Positions 41,027-53,544 of a stretch of DNA of 64,000 nt are shown here, one piece after another. Below the pieces are notes generated by a model. That model ran no database searches and was not told the DNA's origin. It saw only the letters and a list, made by a program, of their open reading frames with translations. The position numbers were made by a program, and so were the translations under genes. The stretch is from positions 1,922,001 to 1,986,000 of the forward strand of contig OX337240.1 in NCBI GenBank assembly GCA_946965045.2, in the 5' to 3' direction. Origin of the DNA: Epithemia pelagica. Taxonomy: Eukaryota; Bacillariophyta; Bacillariophyceae; Surirellales; Surirellaceae. The number at the start of each line of letters is the position of its first letter. Positions within the stretch are counted from its first letter, which is position 1.

Positions 41027-41866
41027 GGTAACTGTTTCTTCTCGTGGGGGCAACAACGTCCTCCTCTTGCTGGATTACAACCGATACGATCCAGCGAAAC
41101 AACCACAAACGATTACGTAAGAAAGAGAGCGGGGATTGTCGGTGTGAGTGCAACAAGATTCAGGAATGTAGCTTGTCTCTTTTCCCCTGTACCATTATCA
41201 TGGAATCTTTCCGGCCATCCGGGGTAACATACCTGCTAGGAATGTTGCGATTCCAGTGCGTTACGTGAGAACGGATAGAGTTTCATTCGTTTGTGGTATC
41301 CTCATGGTCATGAAATGAGAACGCCTGGAAATTTTCATGGGAATTTGGTCCCGTCACCCCATGGTTTTGCGACTCAGCATCCCCCTTCCTATTCCAGAAT
41401 TCCAGATCTCCCCGTCTTTTACTACACTCCATCGCGATGAGAGATAGATATAGGTACTGGAAAATTTACTATTTCATTCGAATCTATTTCGCGATCTATA
41501 CACGACTACTTACAACCACTGGGGATTATTACTCTGTCAACTTTCCTGCATCCCCATGACAAATGCAGAAGAGACGTGTGAGGATATACAATCCCTGTTG
41601 TCTCTACTAGAACTCATCCCCATCCCTGGAAGTCCGACTTTCATCCATTCTCTAAAGAGATTATCTTGTTCCTTGCTAATTCTGGAGGTTTTGAAGCAGA
41701 AAAAGGAACGTCTCTGTCGAACGTTGAGTAGAAAAGGGGAGAGTGAAACCGACCCGAAAATTCTAGCCAACCACGAACGAGTTGTTCCTTCTAGCAGACG
41801 CACACAACACCAAACTTGCAGCAGGTTCCTACTTCCTACGCTAGTAGAGGTAAAATTGAACGAACC
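41027..41866. promoter_or_regulatory. Divergent promoter region for the GT61-like gene and VPS15
   Basis: The 840 bp lie between two divergent start codons and hold only short unsupported frames. Several A/T-rich stretches (about 41450-41500) are present, but no distinctive element is recognised. Confidence 0.4.
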
Positions 41867-44800
41867 ATGGGTGGCAGTCAATCCACCGTGTCGGCAACCG
41901 AAGAATTTTTACCGGCCGATCCCTCGTCGTTTCTGGAACACCATGCCATTCTCAAGGAATGGAGCCTGGTCGAAGGAGGAGCCTTTGCGGGATCGGGACA
42001 ACGCATGTACAAGAGTTATCGTGTCCGACGAAATCCGGCTTCGACGACATCAACAACAACAACCGGAGCTGCAACCACGGCTGGACCGACCCATTCCTCT
42101 TCTTCGACCGCCGAAGTGGTGGCGGTTCTCAAGGTGGCCTTTTTGCCGCAACAAGCACCCTTGCGTCGCACCAATTCTCTGGCCTTGTCCTCCGCGGCAT
42201 CGCCCTATTCCAATGAACCAACAACCATGGTGTATCAACAACAATTGGAGGTTCAATTGCAAGCCATGGCCCGAGAACTGTTGCGGATTCAAGAGCTTAC
42301 ACACGAGTTGCCGCATGTTTGGCCCACTGTGGCCTGGTACGGGCCGCAGGAAGGACTGACCAATCATAGTGCGAACTCCAATTCGGCAAGCTTCCCTCCA
42401 ATTCCAGAAAGTAGTAATGGTGGAGAGTCTCTGACTGGAGGGACGAGTACAGGGAAGGCTTCGGCATCGACAATCCCAACAACGACAACCACAGCCACCA
42501 CAGCAAGCTCCTCGAGCTTGGCGACTGCCACTACCAGTACCAGCAGCTTGGCGGGCGGCTTTGTCATTCCAGCCATTTGGATGAGACCTCATGTGTACAC
42601 GACCTTGGGAGATCGACTGACCAATCGACCCTGGTTGGATGCCACGGAGAAATTGTTTTTGATTCATCAATTGTTATTGGCCGTTCAATCCCTTCACGAT
42701 GTGGGTTTGGTTCATGGATCCTTGACGACCCAAAACATTGGATACACCAGTCAAGGATGGTTGGTCTTGCTCGATATCATGCCCACCAATCAAAGTGGAA
42801 ATACTCTCAACGATCATCACAAAAATCCGTCCTTGCCCCTTTCCTTTCGACCAACGATCCTACCGGATGATGACCCTACCGAATACTTGTACTGTTTCTC
42901 CAACCAAACGTGTTATTTGGCACCCGAGCGGTTTGACCAGGTCCAAAAGAATACCCGAATCAACAGCAATACCAAGGATTCTTCATTGGATGCCAACAGT
43001 GCCAGCGCGAGTGTTCCCCCCTCGTCTCCCGTGTTGACTCCAGCCATGGATATTTTCTCCCTCGGATGTTGTCTGGTGGAATTGGTCTTGAATGGAGAAG
43101 CCTGTTTTGACTTGGGACAATTGTTGGAATATCGCAAAATGGCCAGTGCGGCTGCGCCATTGAATTCGGCAACCTCCCCGGCAGTGTCATCTTCCCATGC
43201 ACAGACATTGACTCCGGCGGCGGCCAGTGCATCCTCTCTGGCCTTGACGCAAAAATTGCAAAAAATGGAAAGCAGTGCCTTACGGGCGGCCTGTCGACAC
43301 ATGTTGAGTTTGGATCCCTCGGTCCGTTTGTCGGCTCGCGACTATTTGGAACGATTGCAAGAGCAAGGTTGTATGCCTCCGTCGCGCATTTTTGATACCC
43401 TCTACCAACTGTTACGACATCAACAATCCCTGGATAGCCCCGATGCTCGATTCTATCATCTCTACCAGGCCTATCCGGACGTGTTGTTTCTGACCATGGG
43501 CGTGCGAGTGGGCCGTTCCAATCCCACACCCAACCGCGTCCCTCGGTCCGCTCCAACGACCAACGAGGACCACCCAGCTTCTTCCAAACACAAGAATGAA
43601 AGCCTGTCCTCCACCGAGCCGCGCTCCTCGTCGCCCTCCGATCTCTGGACCGAGACGGAGGCCTTGTTACAGGAATTGCGTGAATTTAACCTCAACAGCA
43701 ATGACGATTTTATGACAAACTCGCTTCCAGAACAAAAAGCTGAATCCAGACCTCCTGTAGAACAGAACGACCAGCGCGACGGGGACAGTGGTGACGTGAA
43801 CGAACCAGTGGAAGATCGAACAGCCCTGGAAAAGTCGTGTATACTCATTTACGTGCAGCAAATTTTGAGTACTATACGCCATGTTCAACGCCCTGCCACC
43901 AAACTCATTGCGATGCAATTGATTCAGAATATGTTGCCCCATGTATCCGATGAAGCTCGATTGCAACGCATTGTCCCCGTGATGGTGGCCTTGTTGAAAG
44001 ATTCAGATGCCTTGGTACGGGCTCGAGCCTTGCATACTCTGACGCGCACCTTGGTAGTGTTGACCAGTTTCCCGCCGTCCGATGCACAAGTCATGCCTCA
44101 GTACATATTCAAGCGGGTGGCTCCACTCTTGACGGATCCCTGTCTTTCGGTGCGAGTCGCCTTGGCACAGTGCATGGGAGGATTAGCGGAAACGGCACAA
44201 CGATTTTTGGATATCAGCCAAGCAGTACGATTGGTTCAGGCTGTGGAAGGAAACAGCGGAGCTCAAACACCTAACCTGCCCGGCAACAACAGTGCCCATC
44301 AACATCGTAGTTTTGAAGAAAAAGGTATCTTTGAAGAAAAGGTCACGCAGCTCTTGGATGAGACTCCATCCTCGGGGGCATCTTCGGATGCCGAATCGTC
44401 CTCCCACACGAAACCAACGTCGGCCCATCCGCGCAAGCGGCAACCGGGTACTACGTCCGGGACCATTATGGTCCGAAGCAGCTACCAGACGGAACGTTCC
44501 GGCTTGGCGGAGACTCTCAGTCGCTGGGTCGTGCACATTTGTACAGATCAGTCGGAAAATGCTTCCATGGTCAAACGAGCACTTTTGAGCGATGCCTTGG
44601 AAGGGTTGTGTAATTTCTTTTCCTTGGACGGAGTGATGGCCTTTATGTTGCCTCAACTGTTGGCATTCTTGAATGATCGACAAGACTGGCAACTGCGAGC
44701 TGCGCTGTTTGCTGGACTCCCCGTTGTGTGCCAGATTATTGGGCGTGGTGCGACCGAGGAGTTTGTCCTCCCATGCATTGAAATTGGTCTCGTCGACAAC

Positions 44801-47206
44801 AAGGAACAAGTCATAGCAGAGGCTTTGTCCTGTCTCGCTCGATTGATTGAGCATGCATTGCTATCGAGAGCTCTCGTACTCCCTGATACTGTGAGAGGAG
44901 ATGCAATACAGAACATGGGTGTTGGCACGACCATTCTAGATCGGTATTCCGCATTCTTGATCCATCCCTCGAAAGGAATCCGTCGAAGTGCCGTCAAGGT
45001 ATTCTGTGCCACTTGTCGTGCGTTGGGATCTCCGGACGGCGTCGTTTACATCACTCCCGTTTTGCGACCTTTTCTACGTTTCCAGCCTAGTTGGAATCAT
45101 TTGTCGTCAGAGCAAAACATGATCAAGTGCATCAAGTCGCCGTGGACTCGGTCGCATTTTCGTGAACAACTTTCTTACGTCTCAGCAAACAACCGAAATA
45201 CACAATGGACAGATGTCGGGATCATCTCTGGTACCAGTGGACAAAGAAAAGTCAGTGGTGGAGAAAACGAAGAGCAAAAGGAAACAGACCCAATGAATGA
45301 GCGGATGCAGCTTTATCTCAAGATGCTCACGCGCCACTCTGTCCAAGGAGAAACGCAAAGCTCCACACCAGATCACATCGAAGGGTCCATTAAATTGGCT
45401 CAAAGTGTTGTGTTCCCACGTCGGTCGCAACATTTGTTACCAGAATGGTACCAGAGCCTGCGGGAACGAGTCGAAAGGGAAGATTCAAGTATTACGGAAG
45501 CTTCTGCCATCAGATCGGTCTCTGCTCTTGGTAATGTCTACGGCTTATCCATAATGGGTCCCCCAACTGAGGGTGCGACAGACAATATTATTGGAGCTGC
45601 AGATATTCCAGACAATATGAAACAAGAGACGAACCCTCTGGATTCCCCGGAATCACACACCATGGAACAGGCGTTTATGGGGAAATGGGAAGCAGAGGTA
45701 CTACTCGATCCTGATTTAGTCGACACGTCTCTTCTGCTGACAAAGCTCCGAGCCCTAAGAGTTCCAGCACTACCGCCCCCGCTTGGGGGAAATGTCTCAG
45801 GAAGTTCTGGAAGCAATGTCAAATCGAGGTCATTGAAAGATACACCGCCATCATTCGAGTGGAAACCCAAAGTGAACGCAATGATCGCGAGCAGCTCCAG
45901 GATAGCGGGGCATACAGCACCTGTGGTTCGACTTGCTGTGTCTTTAGATGGAAGCTTTTTTGTTTCGGGTAGTCATGATGGAACCTGTGGAGTTTGGGAA
46001 GTTCCGCGACTCGAGCACTCTTCGGGTTACCTCGAGAGAAGCACCGTATATCATGGCCACTCTAAGAACAGCCCGACAAGAGTCAATGACGTCGCGATGG
46101 TGGAGGGAACATATTCTGTTGTATCTGGTGCCAGCAACGGCTCCATTCATGTTTGGCGTGTTGATCTGGTTTCACCACCACGGCTAAGACCAACCTCACC
46201 GGTCGCGGAACGACGTGAGCGATCAAGGGTAGTCGGCACCACTGCTGTTAGAGAGTCCAACCCTGAGGAAGGAGAGGTCCTCGCTGTGTCTCATTTCACT
46301 TCTGTATCCAACTCAGTCGTAGTGTACGCAACGCAGAAAGGTGTGGTTCATACCTGGGATCTACGGTGTGCTGAAGAGCCATTCTCTTTGTATCATGGTC
46401 CGAAACTTGGTCATCTTTCGGCTATTGCGTTGGGTGGAGACAGAAACTGGATTGTTACAGGAATGAGCCGAGGCTTTTTGGCTTTATGGGACGTACGATT
46501 TCAGCAACCTTTCAAACTTTGGAAACATAGCAAAGGAGCTAAAATCAATCGACTCGCTGCGTCTTTTGTTCCTCCCCCACAAGTTTGGGGAGCGGCTCAT
46601 CCGTCAGCCTCCTCTCGCCCCTATGTCTTTGTCGGGTCACAGCCGAACGAGTGTTCAATGTTTGATGTTCTGAGTGGGTCTTGCGTTCAATGCTTTCGAA
46701 CTGAGCCTCATGACACGAATTCAGCGTATGTAGGCGAAGAAATCCCATCTCTCGTGGATGTGTCTGGGCGTATGCGGCTTCAAAAAGGTGTATTGAATGT
46801 CATCAACGAGGGCTTCGATGTCGCTCCAAGAAGTTTCGCACCCTCAGTTAATTGTATTGTCGGGAGTATAGGCGGACAAAACAACAGTTTCTTACTGACT
46901 GGGGGTAGCGATGGATTCATTCGATCGTGGGATTTCTCCGTCCCCTCTCGATCCTATACTATTTCTGGATCAACTTCGGGACAACCGAGACCCACCTTTG
47001 AACGAGTTGACTTCGATGGTTCAAGAAAAAGGCTGATTGTTTGCCGGCAACCCCGACCATCTCCTGTGCGTCCTTTTCTCACTGGAAACCAAGGACTACG
47101 AAAACCAGAATACTACCACACAGATTCTATTGAAGATTTGAAGATCGTAGAAAACAGTGCATTGATTAGCTGCTCACGCGACTGTACTATTAAGGTCTGG
47201 CGCTAG
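41867..47206 (+). CDS. VPS15: VPS15 (PIK3R4), PI3-kinase complex regulatory subunit
   Basis: A single-exon, 1,779-residue regulatory subunit of the class III PI3-kinase complex (with VPS34), acting in endosomal sorting and autophagy. The start at 41867 gives MGGSQS, a good N-myristoylation signal as in known VPS15 proteins. A kinase-like domain follows: at about residues 240-420, WMRPHVYTTLGDRL, VHGSLTTQNIGYTS, WLVLLD, LAPERF and AMDIFSLGCCLVEL. The canonical HGD catalytic loop is HGS here and the DFG equivalent is LDIMP, so it is predicted to be inactive. HEAT-like helices run at about 650-1080 (for example LIAMQLIQNMLPHVSDEARLQ), and WD40 repeats occupy about 1345-1779 (HTAPVVRLAVSLDGSFFVS and similar blades). 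It is longer than the human (about 1,360) protein because of low-complexity inserts. Confidence 0.93.
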   Translation: MGGSQSTVSATEEFLPADPSSFLEHHAILKEWSLVEGGAFAGSGQRMYKSYRVRRNPASTTSTTTTGAATTAGPTHSSSSTAEVVAVLKVAFLPQQAPLRRTNSLALSSAASPYSNEPTTMVYQQQLEVQLQAMARELLRIQELTHELPHVWPTVAWYGPQEGLTNHSANSNSASFPPIPESSNGGESLTGGTSTGKASASTIPTTTTTATTASSSSLATATTSTSSLAGGFVIPAIWMRPHVYTTLGDRLTNRPWLDATEKLFLIHQLLLAVQSLHDVGLVHGSLTTQNIGYTSQGWLVLLDIMPTNQSGNTLNDHHKNPSLPLSFRPTILPDDDPTEYLYCFSNQTCYLAPERFDQVQKNTRINSNTKDSSLDANSASASVPPSSPVLTPAMDIFSLGCCLVELVLNGEACFDLGQLLEYRKMASAAAPLNSATSPAVSSSHAQTLTPAAASASSLALTQKLQKMESSALRAACRHMLSLDPSVRLSARDYLERLQEQGCMPPSRIFDTLYQLLRHQQSLDSPDARFYHLYQAYPDVLFLTMGVRVGRSNPTPNRVPRSAPTTNEDHPASSKHKNESLSSTEPRSSSPSDLWTETEALLQELREFNLNSNDDFMTNSLPEQKAESRPPVEQNDQRDGDSGDVNEPVEDRTALEKSCILIYVQQILSTIRHVQRPATKLIAMQLIQNMLPHVSDEARLQRIVPVMVALLKDSDALVRARALHTLTRTLVVLTSFPPSDAQVMPQYIFKRVAPLLTDPCLSVRVALAQCMGGLAETAQRFLDISQAVRLVQAVEGNSGAQTPNLPGNNSAHQHRSFEEKGIFEEKVTQLLDETPSSGASSDAESSSHTKPTSAHPRKRQPGTTSGTIMVRSSYQTERSGLAETLSRWVVHICTDQSENASMVKRALLSDALEGLCNFFSLDGVMAFMLPQLLAFLNDRQDWQLRAALFAGLPVVCQIIGRGATEEFVLPCIEIGLVDNKEQVIAEALSCLARLIEHALLSRALVLPDTVRGDAIQNMGVGTTILDRYSAFLIHPSKGIRRSAVKVFCATCRALGSPDGVVYITPVLRPFLRFQPSWNHLSSEQNMIKCIKSPWTRSHFREQLSYVSANNRNTQWTDVGIISGTSGQRKVSGGENEEQKETDPMNERMQLYLKMLTRHSVQGETQSSTPDHIEGSIKLAQSVVFPRRSQHLLPEWYQSLRERVEREDSSITEASAIRSVSALGNVYGLSIMGPPTEGATDNIIGAADIPDNMKQETNPLDSPESHTMEQAFMGKWEAEVLLDPDLVDTSLLLTKLRALRVPALPPPLGGNVSGSSGSNVKSRSLKDTPPSFEWKPKVNAMIASSSRIAGHTAPVVRLAVSLDGSFFVSGSHDGTCGVWEVPRLEHSSGYLERSTVYHGHSKNSPTRVNDVAMVEGTYSVVSGASNGSIHVWRVDLVSPPRLRPTSPVAERRERSRVVGTTAVRESNPEEGEVLAVSHFTSVSNSVVVYATQKGVVHTWDLRCAEEPFSLYHGPKLGHLSAIALGGDRNWIVTGMSRGFLALWDVRFQQPFKLWKHSKGAKINRLAASFVPPPQVWGAAHPSASSRPYVFVGSQPNECSMFDVLSGSCVQCFRTEPHDTNSAYVGEEIPSLVDVSGRMRLQKGVLNVINEGFDVAPRSFAPSVNCIVGSIGGQNNSFLLTGGSDGFIRSWDFSVPSRSYTISGSTSGQPRPTFERVDFDGSRKRLIVCRQPRPSPVRPFLTGNQGLRKPEYYHTDSIEDLKIVENSALISCSRDCTIKVWR

Positions 47207-47219
47207 TCCGTCTTTCCTT

Positions 47220-50200
47220 TCAAGAATAAAAAGCACTTTGCCAGTCAACAGGACTCTGCGTTGTCTCCTGAGATGGATCTAAAGTGCATCTTCCATTGTT
47301 GGGAAGATTTGGAGGATCCGTAAATGGATTTTCAAGCTGTGGGTACGATTCATCATACCAGGCTTCGTCTGTTTGGGACCCTGTGGCCTGGGGCTGTAAC
47401 GCAGGATATACAGCGTGCGGTACGAGGTAAGCTTGTTCCTCTTCCATGTATGCTGCATCTTCCTCCAGAAAACCATCTTGTGTAACGTCTTGAAGCATGA
47501 ACTCTACATCTTCTTCATGGGCCTCTGTTTCCCATGGAACGGCATTGCCATATTGATTCGGATTGACCCGCTGGACGATATTCCCAGCTGGTGAAAGCTG
47601 TATCCCGGGTGTCGTCGTCTCATAAATGTATTGTGTTGGGTTCGGGTGTTCCTGTTCATCGAAGAATGAACTCGACCCTTGGGTATTTTCGAGGTTTGAC
47701 GGTACCCAGTAAGTATGGGTAGCCATCCCACCATTGCGAGGGGAACGAGATGCACGTGCATATTGATTGTGCTCTTCGGCTTTCTGTGCCAGGACAGAAA
47801 CGGATGGTTGTGCCCGGGCTCCAGCAGGCCTTCGAGAAAATCGACGTGAAATTGGTCCATCCAAGGACCCTCGTCGAACATTGTGCTTCTCTATGTTTCG
47901 GTATGCGGCATCAAGACCGCGAAGCTGATCTGATGGAATGACAGATTCAGTGGCCCTTGGCGAAACGCTTGATGAGAGTGAGTCCAGTCTTGACTCGGCA
48001 TCATTAGGATCGTGGTTGTATACGGCAAATGGATTGTCTCCATTGGTCGAGAATGCGCGTTTCTGCCGCTTACTCTGATCGCGCTTTACCACGCTCCATG
48101 GAACGCCACTCTCACGCTTGCTACGTGGTGTGAACGTTCTGCTCGCACATTTCCCGTTTCCCTCGAAGCTTTTCCTCTCGGGTTGACCACGAACTGATAT
48201 AATTTGCGGGGTTTTAGTCGGAATGAAATAGTGTTGAGAAACATCTCCTATCACCTCTGACGTGTCCCTATTTTGTGAAGGTGGTGGAAACGGGGATGTG
48301 TGGATCACCGGCAGTACATTCACGTTCCCTTGGCTATCCGATTGCTGGAAATTCCGCTGCGGGAAGATCCTGGTGTCAGGAAAAGGACTTGCTGTAGGTT
48401 TAGAGGCCGGTGTCACTTTTCGTCTGGTTGTTTGGGGTGTTTCCGCGAAACGGCGATGCTCTACATGCTGGTTCTTGTTTGATAGTATCCTCTTTGGCTT
48501 GACAGGGATTGTGTTGGTTTTCTTCTGGGAATCAATTGCCCCTTTATGCTTTTTTGTTGTTCTTGTGACAGCAGCTGGGTCCGACACTTGACTTCTGCAC
48601 CTGTCGAGACTTGCTTTCATAGTGTCTGGTTTGCGGTTTCGAATTTTCCTTGGTAAAGCTTCAGAAGAGGCAGGAACTGTCTTTTTCGCTACTGGGCAGT
48701 TGCCTTGAATCTCAGCATGCGCTATCAAGATATGTTAGAATTTACGACGCCGCACCCTTCATCGAAACTTCCACTTACCATCAAGCCCAACCATTGATGA
48801 AATAAGGTGAACACATATCTTCCCAAACGTTCGGGGAACCGGAACTCTGTGGACTCCTGAACGGTTGATCTTCTGTTTGTATAACAGACAACCGTTCGAG
48901 CTATCGGTATATGCGACCAACGTATAATCAACCTGTGAGTCACCGCCAAGTTCATTCGATCCTACCTCGTTTACATCATGGCGATGTTCAACTTGACAGA
49001 CTAACTCAGACGGCATCGAGGAGCCAGACGCGAATTCGATTTCAGCTTTGATTTTCATCGCTCCCGCAAGAGTCTTCTGTACGGCACGTCTCAAGTTTTT
49101 TCCAAAAGGAGGAAGCCTCTTAGCAACAGATTCTATATGTTTCTCTGATGCTGTCATCACACTCTCAAACGTCGCGATGCCATTGAACCTCAACGCCGCA
49201 ACAGTAGCATTATCAAGACTTCGAAACTGTCCAAGAACCCCATTTTCGCAATTCCATAGCCCAGTTGCAAGTGCCCGTCGAAGTTTAAGAGCAGCGTTGA
49301 TGAGTTGTCCACTCTGGCTTGCTTTTGCGCTCTAAAACAAATCAAGTTAAAGTCAGCTGTCTGCTCGAATTTAGTTGGAACACGTCACTTGGTCGGTACC
49401 TACATATTCCTCCAATGCCAGGAGCATTCTTGAGGCGTAATCTGCCATTGCCGCCATCTCTTGTCTCAATGCGTAGTCTTCGAAATGAATCTGACCAATG
49501 CTTGCTTGAAGCAACACAAAACTCTTTTCCCATGGTTCTTGTACCGTCACTTTACTCGGAGGACCATCGAGCTTATATTTTAGTGATTTATGGGCTTCTT
49601 TCAAATGCTTCTTTTCTGATCGACGCACGGGGCGATGAAGACCATCGATGTGCGCCATGGCCTTGAGGACCTGAACTTGCGAAGCGTCAAAAGGTAGACT
49701 TGTAAGGATACGCATCGTGTCATACTCGACTAAGTTCTGACTCATAATATGACCAGCATCAAGAGGTTGGACCAGAGCACCGTTCTCTTCGATGTCGATT
49801 GCCTTTATTTGTTCAAGCCGTTGGAGTGACTCTGCGCAGAAACGGAAAGCCGCCTCGTCACTTCCAGCATCCAACAACCCATGCGGCCCAGAATTCTGGA
49901 TGTAGAACAATGTTCCTTTGATCCAGTTGACAAAGCTTGAAACACCAGTAATTACTCTTTGCGAGAGCTCTGCGTTGGCCATGTCGTCGAACTTGCTTTG
50001 GAGCTTGCTCATGGCTGGTTCAAGTCCACTTGCTGCCAGTCGTTGAAACCTTGGTTTCGATTGATTGTCGGTCATTATGACGGCAGTTCCACTTGTGTCA
50101 TAGCCCGGCCTTCCCGCTCGTCCAATCATTTGCAACAGGGTCCCTTGGTCGAGGTCCTGATACCCGCAGGACCCTCTCCATGCCTTTGTTCCTTTGATGA

Positions 50201-52747
50201 CGACTAGGTGAGCGGGTAAGTTAACGCCCATTGCCAAGGTTGATGTTGCGCATAGTATGGAAATCTTATTGGCCACACCAAAATACTGTTCGACAAGTCT
50301 GCGATCCTCAAGTTCAAGACCAGCGTGGTGATACGCGATTCCAGCAAGTAGGACTCGCTGCAACTTGTGCAGCCTTGTTTTGGCGGCAACTTCATGATTG
50401 TTCTTTCTTTCAGCTAGCCCATCGGAGGCTAGCATATTCGCCAGCCTCTCCGTTTCTGCCTTGCTGTGGCAAAACACTATCGTCGGACGGTTACTCGAGA
50501 ACTTGTGTATTATATTCGCGACTTCTCGATCTAGACGTTGCCAAAAATGAAACTGATCTTTGCCTTCGTTCTTGACGAACCCCAGCCCCACTACATGGAC
50601 TGTAAGAGGAACTGGGCGATATGAGTCATCGAAAACGTAAGCTTCATGAGCACCTATCCAATGAGATAAAAAAGCCACCACCATGAGGATTCGAAGGATT
50701 CTCAGAGAGGACACGAACCGTCATATTCATTCTGACACTGTCTTACCAATAAACGAAGCTATGTCTGAAATGTTTGGAAGCGTCGCAGAAACTGCGACCA
50801 TTCGCATGGTAGAGTTGATCGCATCTGCTGTCGTGTTACTGAAGCTGAAGCGACGGCAAAATCAGATATGTTAGAAGAGGCTGTAAGCGAACGCTGAGCG
50901 ATGCAGAAGAACAATACCTTGACGAAAGAATGGCGTCATTATTTGTTTCGATATTCACGGCTGCCCGCTGAATGGTTTTCAGACGGCATATGATTGCTTC
51001 CAGACATGCGCCTCGACTTGGATCTGCCACGAGATGAATTTCATCCAAAAGCACCAACTTGACCGATGCAAACAAGAAGAAGTTTTCCGTCCATTTTCTC
51101 GTTAGACTGTCCCACTTCTCAGGTGTTGTAATTATAACATGTGCCCTTGCTACATCTCGAAACGCTTCACCAGGATCACCATCTCCTGTGATTGCAGCGA
51201 CATGGATCTGGAGCCGAGCCAAACGCGAGGACCAGTCTTCGAGACGCTGCTCGCATAAGGCTTTGCTTGGGGCAATGTATATTGCCTTGCGGGTCTGAGA
51301 AACTTTTCCGTTGTTCTTCTGCATACCGACGGTGAAGAAGCGTGCCATTGCCATTTCGAACACCGCTGTTTTTCCTTTTTAACACAAAAATGTTAAGTTT
51401 TGAGAGACAACGATTCATAGAGCATCTCCCGGTCCTGTATAAGTACGTACCAGCTCCGGTTGGAGCAGAAAGCACAACGTTGTCGTCGCAAAACGCACAA
51501 ACATTTGCTAATGCAGACTGAAGATGATTGAAAGTGTCATATTTGAAGAAGGACGATATAGAATGGTATTGATCGAAAATCTGACGGACAGGAATGCGTT
51601 GGCGATTGGCTTTGGGGGTATTGGTCTCATTGAAATGGTGAACCATAGGCTCTGTTCTTGGGGGCGGTTCAAAGGGTGCGTACAAGTCAGGATGCACTTC
51701 CGACCGCCGATCCTCCTCATGGATGCCTGACTGGCCGCCACCCACTTGGATACGCTGATCCGCAATGGCTTCTTGAGATTGACTGACACTAGACTTGGCT
51801 GGATCTTCAAAACCAAATGCTTCTGCTATGGCATCGTCGTCCAGTTGCATTGGTGAAATGGGCGTGTCGTTCAGACGATTTTCTTCTAGAGATTGAGCAT
51901 TGTCGAGTTCTGGGAGATCCTTTCCCAAGAGGAGATCCAACCACTCGTCGTCGTGTGCATTTGTCACCTCATCATGATGGATCTTTGGTGATAGTGTGTT
52001 TTCTTGTGGGGGCCGATTGGTTTTTGTATCTAAGGATGCTTTTGATACATCAACTGCTTCGGCCTCGGTCCCTCTGTTCGGATTCCCAGAAACTTTAGAA
52101 GGATTTGTGGTCGTTGTCTTTGTAGTCTTTTTCACATTCTTGTAGGGGTTATTTATCGGCCTTTTACTTTTTCCCTCTTTGTCTTGTGCTGCTTTGTCGC
52201 GGTTAGGAGTCACCTCATGGGGAGGTTCTTTTACCGTTCCATGAAATTTTCCTGTCGATTCCATAGAGCGTTCGGCTGTCGTCTTCGTAGGTGGGTCGTC
52301 GATGACTGCACCCTCCACGATGGCCCCACTCAAGAAATCATCACCGACATCATTCCAGAAAGCGGCAAGGTCTTCAAAGTCACTCTCATCCTTGCACTCG
52401 TCTTCCTTGTCGTTTTTGTCGGCCGCTGTTGGCTTTTCCATCAAGGACCTAGCGGAATCTTTGAACTCCGACATCGTTTGTACTGGAATTCGGCCATTCG
52501 CGATGCCTTCAGTCTGACTCTTTCGCATCCCATGAGATTGTTTTGCAGAAACACTTGACTTGTCATTGTGATGTTGGGAAGGAAAAACATTGCTCAAGCG
52601 GGACTGGCATTTTGCGTCGAGAAGTCGAAGCTTTTCAATGTCGGAGTCATCTGAATCTGATGTACCACCATCGTCCATTCCACATTGATTCTCGTCAGAT
52701 TGTTCATCAATGCTCATCACTTGTTTTTTCTGGCTGCTTGATTCCAT
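47220..52747 (-). CDS. HFM1: HFM1/MER3-type meiotic DNA helicase
   Basis: Predicted ATP-dependent DNA helicase of the Ski2/Hel308 group that drives class I meiotic crossover formation. Six exons by GT/AG: 52747-51451, 51374-50918, 50844-50747, 50653-49404, 49331-48779 and 48721-47220. They sum to 5,157 nt (1,718 aa). The first exon encodes a disordered acidic N-terminus ending at the Q-motif/motif I region (SAPTGAG-K, split by the intron). Exon 2 has the DEIH box (VLLDEIHLV) and earlier APSKALCEQR. Exon 3 has SATLPN. Exon 4 contains the second RecA lobe (ATSTLAMGVNLPAHLVVIKG, MIGRAGRPGYD) and winged-helix. Exon 5 has a Sec63/HhH-like segment. Exon 6 is a long disordered tail (about 500 aa). 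All major helicase motifs are present. Domain order fits HFM1/MER3 better than Brr2, Ski2 or ASCC3. Confidence 0.9.
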
Positions 52748-53544
52748 CGGTGTTTGGAAGATCTTCCTTTTGTGTTACAGTCCCCGTTTTCCTCATTCTC
52801 GTTGTGAGAGTGTTGGGCTCTGCGTGACAAATGCGTGGCACGCCTCGCGCGGTCGATGTTTGAAAAAGAGGAGAGTACGAGTACTAAAATAGAGTACAAT
52901 ATCCATACACTACTATCACTAGGAGTCAACCAGATTGCTTTGTCCCCCAACCCCAACAGATTTCCTCGCACCTTCATCTCTTTTCACCCGAAAATCTTGG
53001 AGTACTCAGTAATCGTACACCATGGCGCTTATCTCGATTCGTTCGTGACAGAGAAAAAGGAGAAGGCGTACCGGCAAGTAAAGACGTGAAGGGGTATCGG
53101 CTGATCATGTGTTGCTTTTTGTAAGTGCAACGTGGCATGGTTATTTTAAGTTGACGGGCGAATAATGCTCGGGTATGTCTTCTTGGTGCGTCGGTTGATG
53201 AAAGGCAACCAAACGCCCCCAAAGACCACCAAGTGATCAAAGATTCTGTCCTGGTGTGCCAATATGCTGATGCCTCGTTATCAATCAATTTCGTGGTTGA
53301 GTAGCTAGAAGCAATCTGACAAGTTGTTCCCATTTTGTGCGATTGACTGTTATTGCTGAATATTTCAGGAGAGTGTATTACATCTACGTACAAGGGAAAC
53401 GGTGAATTAAGTGTCTCGGATCTAGCTACGAGGTTTAAATCAATGGTTGTTTGTTGAAACTATCATCACTGAGATATAGCATACACTTTGTTCTGACTAT
53501 CGGAATACATTCTCAGTTGAAGCGTGAGACAGGTCATCCTTTCT
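52748..53544. other. Intergenic, no gene seen
   Basis: The 797 bp upstream of HFM1 and downstream of the LRR gene, both minus strand, contain only short unsupported frames. Confidence 0.6.
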
